From positions 131,544,335 to 131,608,334 of the forward strand of contig NC_080066.1 of NCBI RefSeq assembly GCF_949987535.1: a stretch of DNA of 64,000 nucleotides. The letters run 5' to 3'. The translations under genes and the position numbers were made by a program. Under the pieces are notes generated by a model. That model was given only the letters and a program-made list of their open reading frames with translations. It was not told the DNA's origin and searched no databases. Within the stretch, counting starts at the first letter, position 1. The number at the start of each line of letters is the position of its first letter. This document shows positions 62,585 to 64,000 of the stretch, piece by piece. Source of the DNA: Balaenoptera acutorostrata. Taxonomy: Eukaryota; Chordata; Mammalia; Artiodactyla; Balaenopteridae.

Positions 62585-62945
62585 GGATGTCAGTCTTGGC
62601 CACATGGTTTGTTTTAGCCAATGGAATGTAAGCAGAAGAGACACGCAATGTCTGAGTGGAAACTTTAAGTGCTATTGAGTGGTTCTGCTCTTCTCCCTTC
62701 TCTCTGCCATAAGGTTGGCATGTTCCAAACATGCTCTTTCAGCCTAAGTTTAAGAATAAGGAGGATGTGGAGAAGGGCCAGAGCTGACTTTCAGTGGGTA
62801 TTATTGTAAGAAATTATATGGTATTGTTGTAATTCATTGAGAATTTTAAAAATTAACTTTTTAATTAAAAAATTAATTTTTTGTTTTTTTAAAACAAAAA
62901 ATTGGTTGTTACTGCAGCATAACTTAGTCCAAGCTGACTGATACA
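62585..62945 (+). mobile_element. Degraded LTR of MaLR type with AT-rich insertion
   Basis: GGCCACATGGTTTGTTTTAG, CCAATGGAATGTAAGCAGAA and, at the 3' end, GTTACTGCAGCATAACTTAG then GACTGATACACA. The 62840-62905 AT palindromes interrupt the 3' third. Confidence 0.5.
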
Positions 62946-63780
62946 CAGAAGTGAATTTAATCTCTAGCTTTCCAGTTCCAGTCTCCTTGTGAGTTGATTT
63001 TATTTCCCATGAAATCCTCTGAGATCCCCTAAGTGGGTTTCTGTTCCTTACCACCAACAATCTCTGATAAAACTGATAAAAAACAATATTATTTAGAACT
63101 ATTTTTTTCTTACACATTTATCATATAATAGGTTCTAGCCTCCTCTGTGCCAAGGCTAAGTTATACGAATACACACACTTTGAAAGGTGCTCAGGTGAGA
63201 GAAGTGCAATTTATTGTACTCATGGTAAGGATAATTTTTGCCTGTGCATTATATTTATTACTCAATGACAGATGGCTGTGACAGTTTTCTCTAACTTTAT
63301 GAAAACTGTGATTTGATCTGAAATTCCAGTTAATAGCATCTTTTCATGGTATATACAGGAAGAACAATTTCTGCTGCTTCAAAAGTGATAATATCTTCAA
63401 AACTGAATTATATCAGTTATCATTTTAGCTTTGTAATTGAAAAACAAAATATCTTTGTTTAATATACAAGTAAATCTTTGTGTGTGTCCTTGTTCCTTGG
63501 GGTTAATTCAACTGACTATTCTCGGAGGACCCATGAGGATCTGGCTCACTCTTTTAGGCCACCTTTAAGAGTAGTCTTTGTACGGCACCTTGTGCTCTAT
63601 AAGGAGCAAGCAAATTATCCCAAGTTGGGGGATGAGATTTTTATGCAGTAACTGTTGACTAGTGAGACAATAACTTCCGTTTTACGCAAAAACTTTCTAT
63701 TTTGCCAAACTGAAATTAGTAAGTTATAAACATCTAAATTACTTTTTCAAAATATTTTCACAAATATAGTTTTAGGGGCT
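62946..63780. other. Intronic sequence with no recognised element
   Basis: AT-rich, no supported feature. Confidence 0.4.
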
Positions 63781-63784
63781 TTAC

Positions 63785-63900
63785 ATCCTGTGTGTAGGAA
63801 GCACAGAGAGGTTATAGACTTGCTTAAAATTACCAGCGAGTAAGTGGCAGCATCAGGTCTGGAACCCAGAACCTCATCTAGTTCTTTCTATTTTTGCCTC
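63785..63900 (+). repeat. MIR SINE fragment, forward
   Basis: GAAGCACAGAGAGGTTATAG, GCGAGTAAGTGGCAGCATC and GGAACCCAGAACCTCATC follow the right half of forward MIR. Confidence 0.75.
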
Positions 63901-64000
63901 AGTACAAAGAGGAACAATTCATTCCTCTGTAACATTCTCCTTAATAACCTGTAAGAATATTTACATTGCTCACAGAATGTTCTGATTATATGAAAAGTAA

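Overview
This window is nuclear DNA from a mammal, almost certainly a cetacean (whale or dolphin). It carries about eleven tRNA-derived SINEs of the CHR group (Cetacea-Hippo-Ruminant). Most have the long roughly 300-370 bp form with an A-rich (AAAT)n tail that is typical of whales and dolphins. An artiodactyl-type L1 3' end is also present. I saw none of the BovB/Bov-A2 elements that would fill a bovine window. The rest of the repeat content (MIR, L2, old L1, ERVL-MaLR-type LTRs) is ordinary for a placental mammal. Nothing is bacterial or viral in layout.

Only one gene is supported, on the minus strand: two small coding exons of a C-I subfamily TRIM E3 ubiquitin ligase, most likely TRIM9. The upstream exon (14794-14889, 96 bp) and the next exon (12410-12532, 123 bp) are both phase 0. 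They read as consecutive pieces of the post-B-box coiled coil, with consensus AG acceptors and GT donors. The exon carrying the RING and B-boxes should lie beyond position 64000. The COS, fibronectin-III and SPRY exons should lie before position 1. The window is therefore part of intron 3 (1-12409), all of intron 2 (12533-14793), and about 49 kb of a large first intron (14890-64000). Exon numbers assume one upstream coding exon, as I recall for human TRIM9.

Layout in + coordinates: 380-1800 is antisense L1; 2868-4127 is a cluster of three reverse CHR SINEs; 7.7-9.9 kb holds MIR and L2 pieces; 12.0-12.3 kb is an L2 tail next to the 123-bp exon. From 14.9 to 64 kb the first intron alternates unique sequence with MIR, L2, L1, MaLR-type LTRs and CHR SINEs, many with visible target-site duplications. 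Nested insertions give a relative order of events: SINE in L1 at 33 kb, SINE in LTR at 40.6 kb, SINE at a MIR edge at 56.9 kb, and an unidentified insert in a MIR at 20.8 kb.

The least explained signals are: (1) a 90-bp inverted repeat with 86/90 matches, arms at 15590-15679 and 18558-18647, which I cannot assign to any repeat family; (2) a weak-looking 5' splice site on the 96-bp exon, followed by long intronic G-runs; (3) a GC-richer, repeat-free block at 29.33-29.70 kb with an RFX X-box-like palindrome, a possible intronic enhancer. I found no evidence of a novel multigene system. Repeat family names come from recognising consensus patterns by eye and are not the result of a search.
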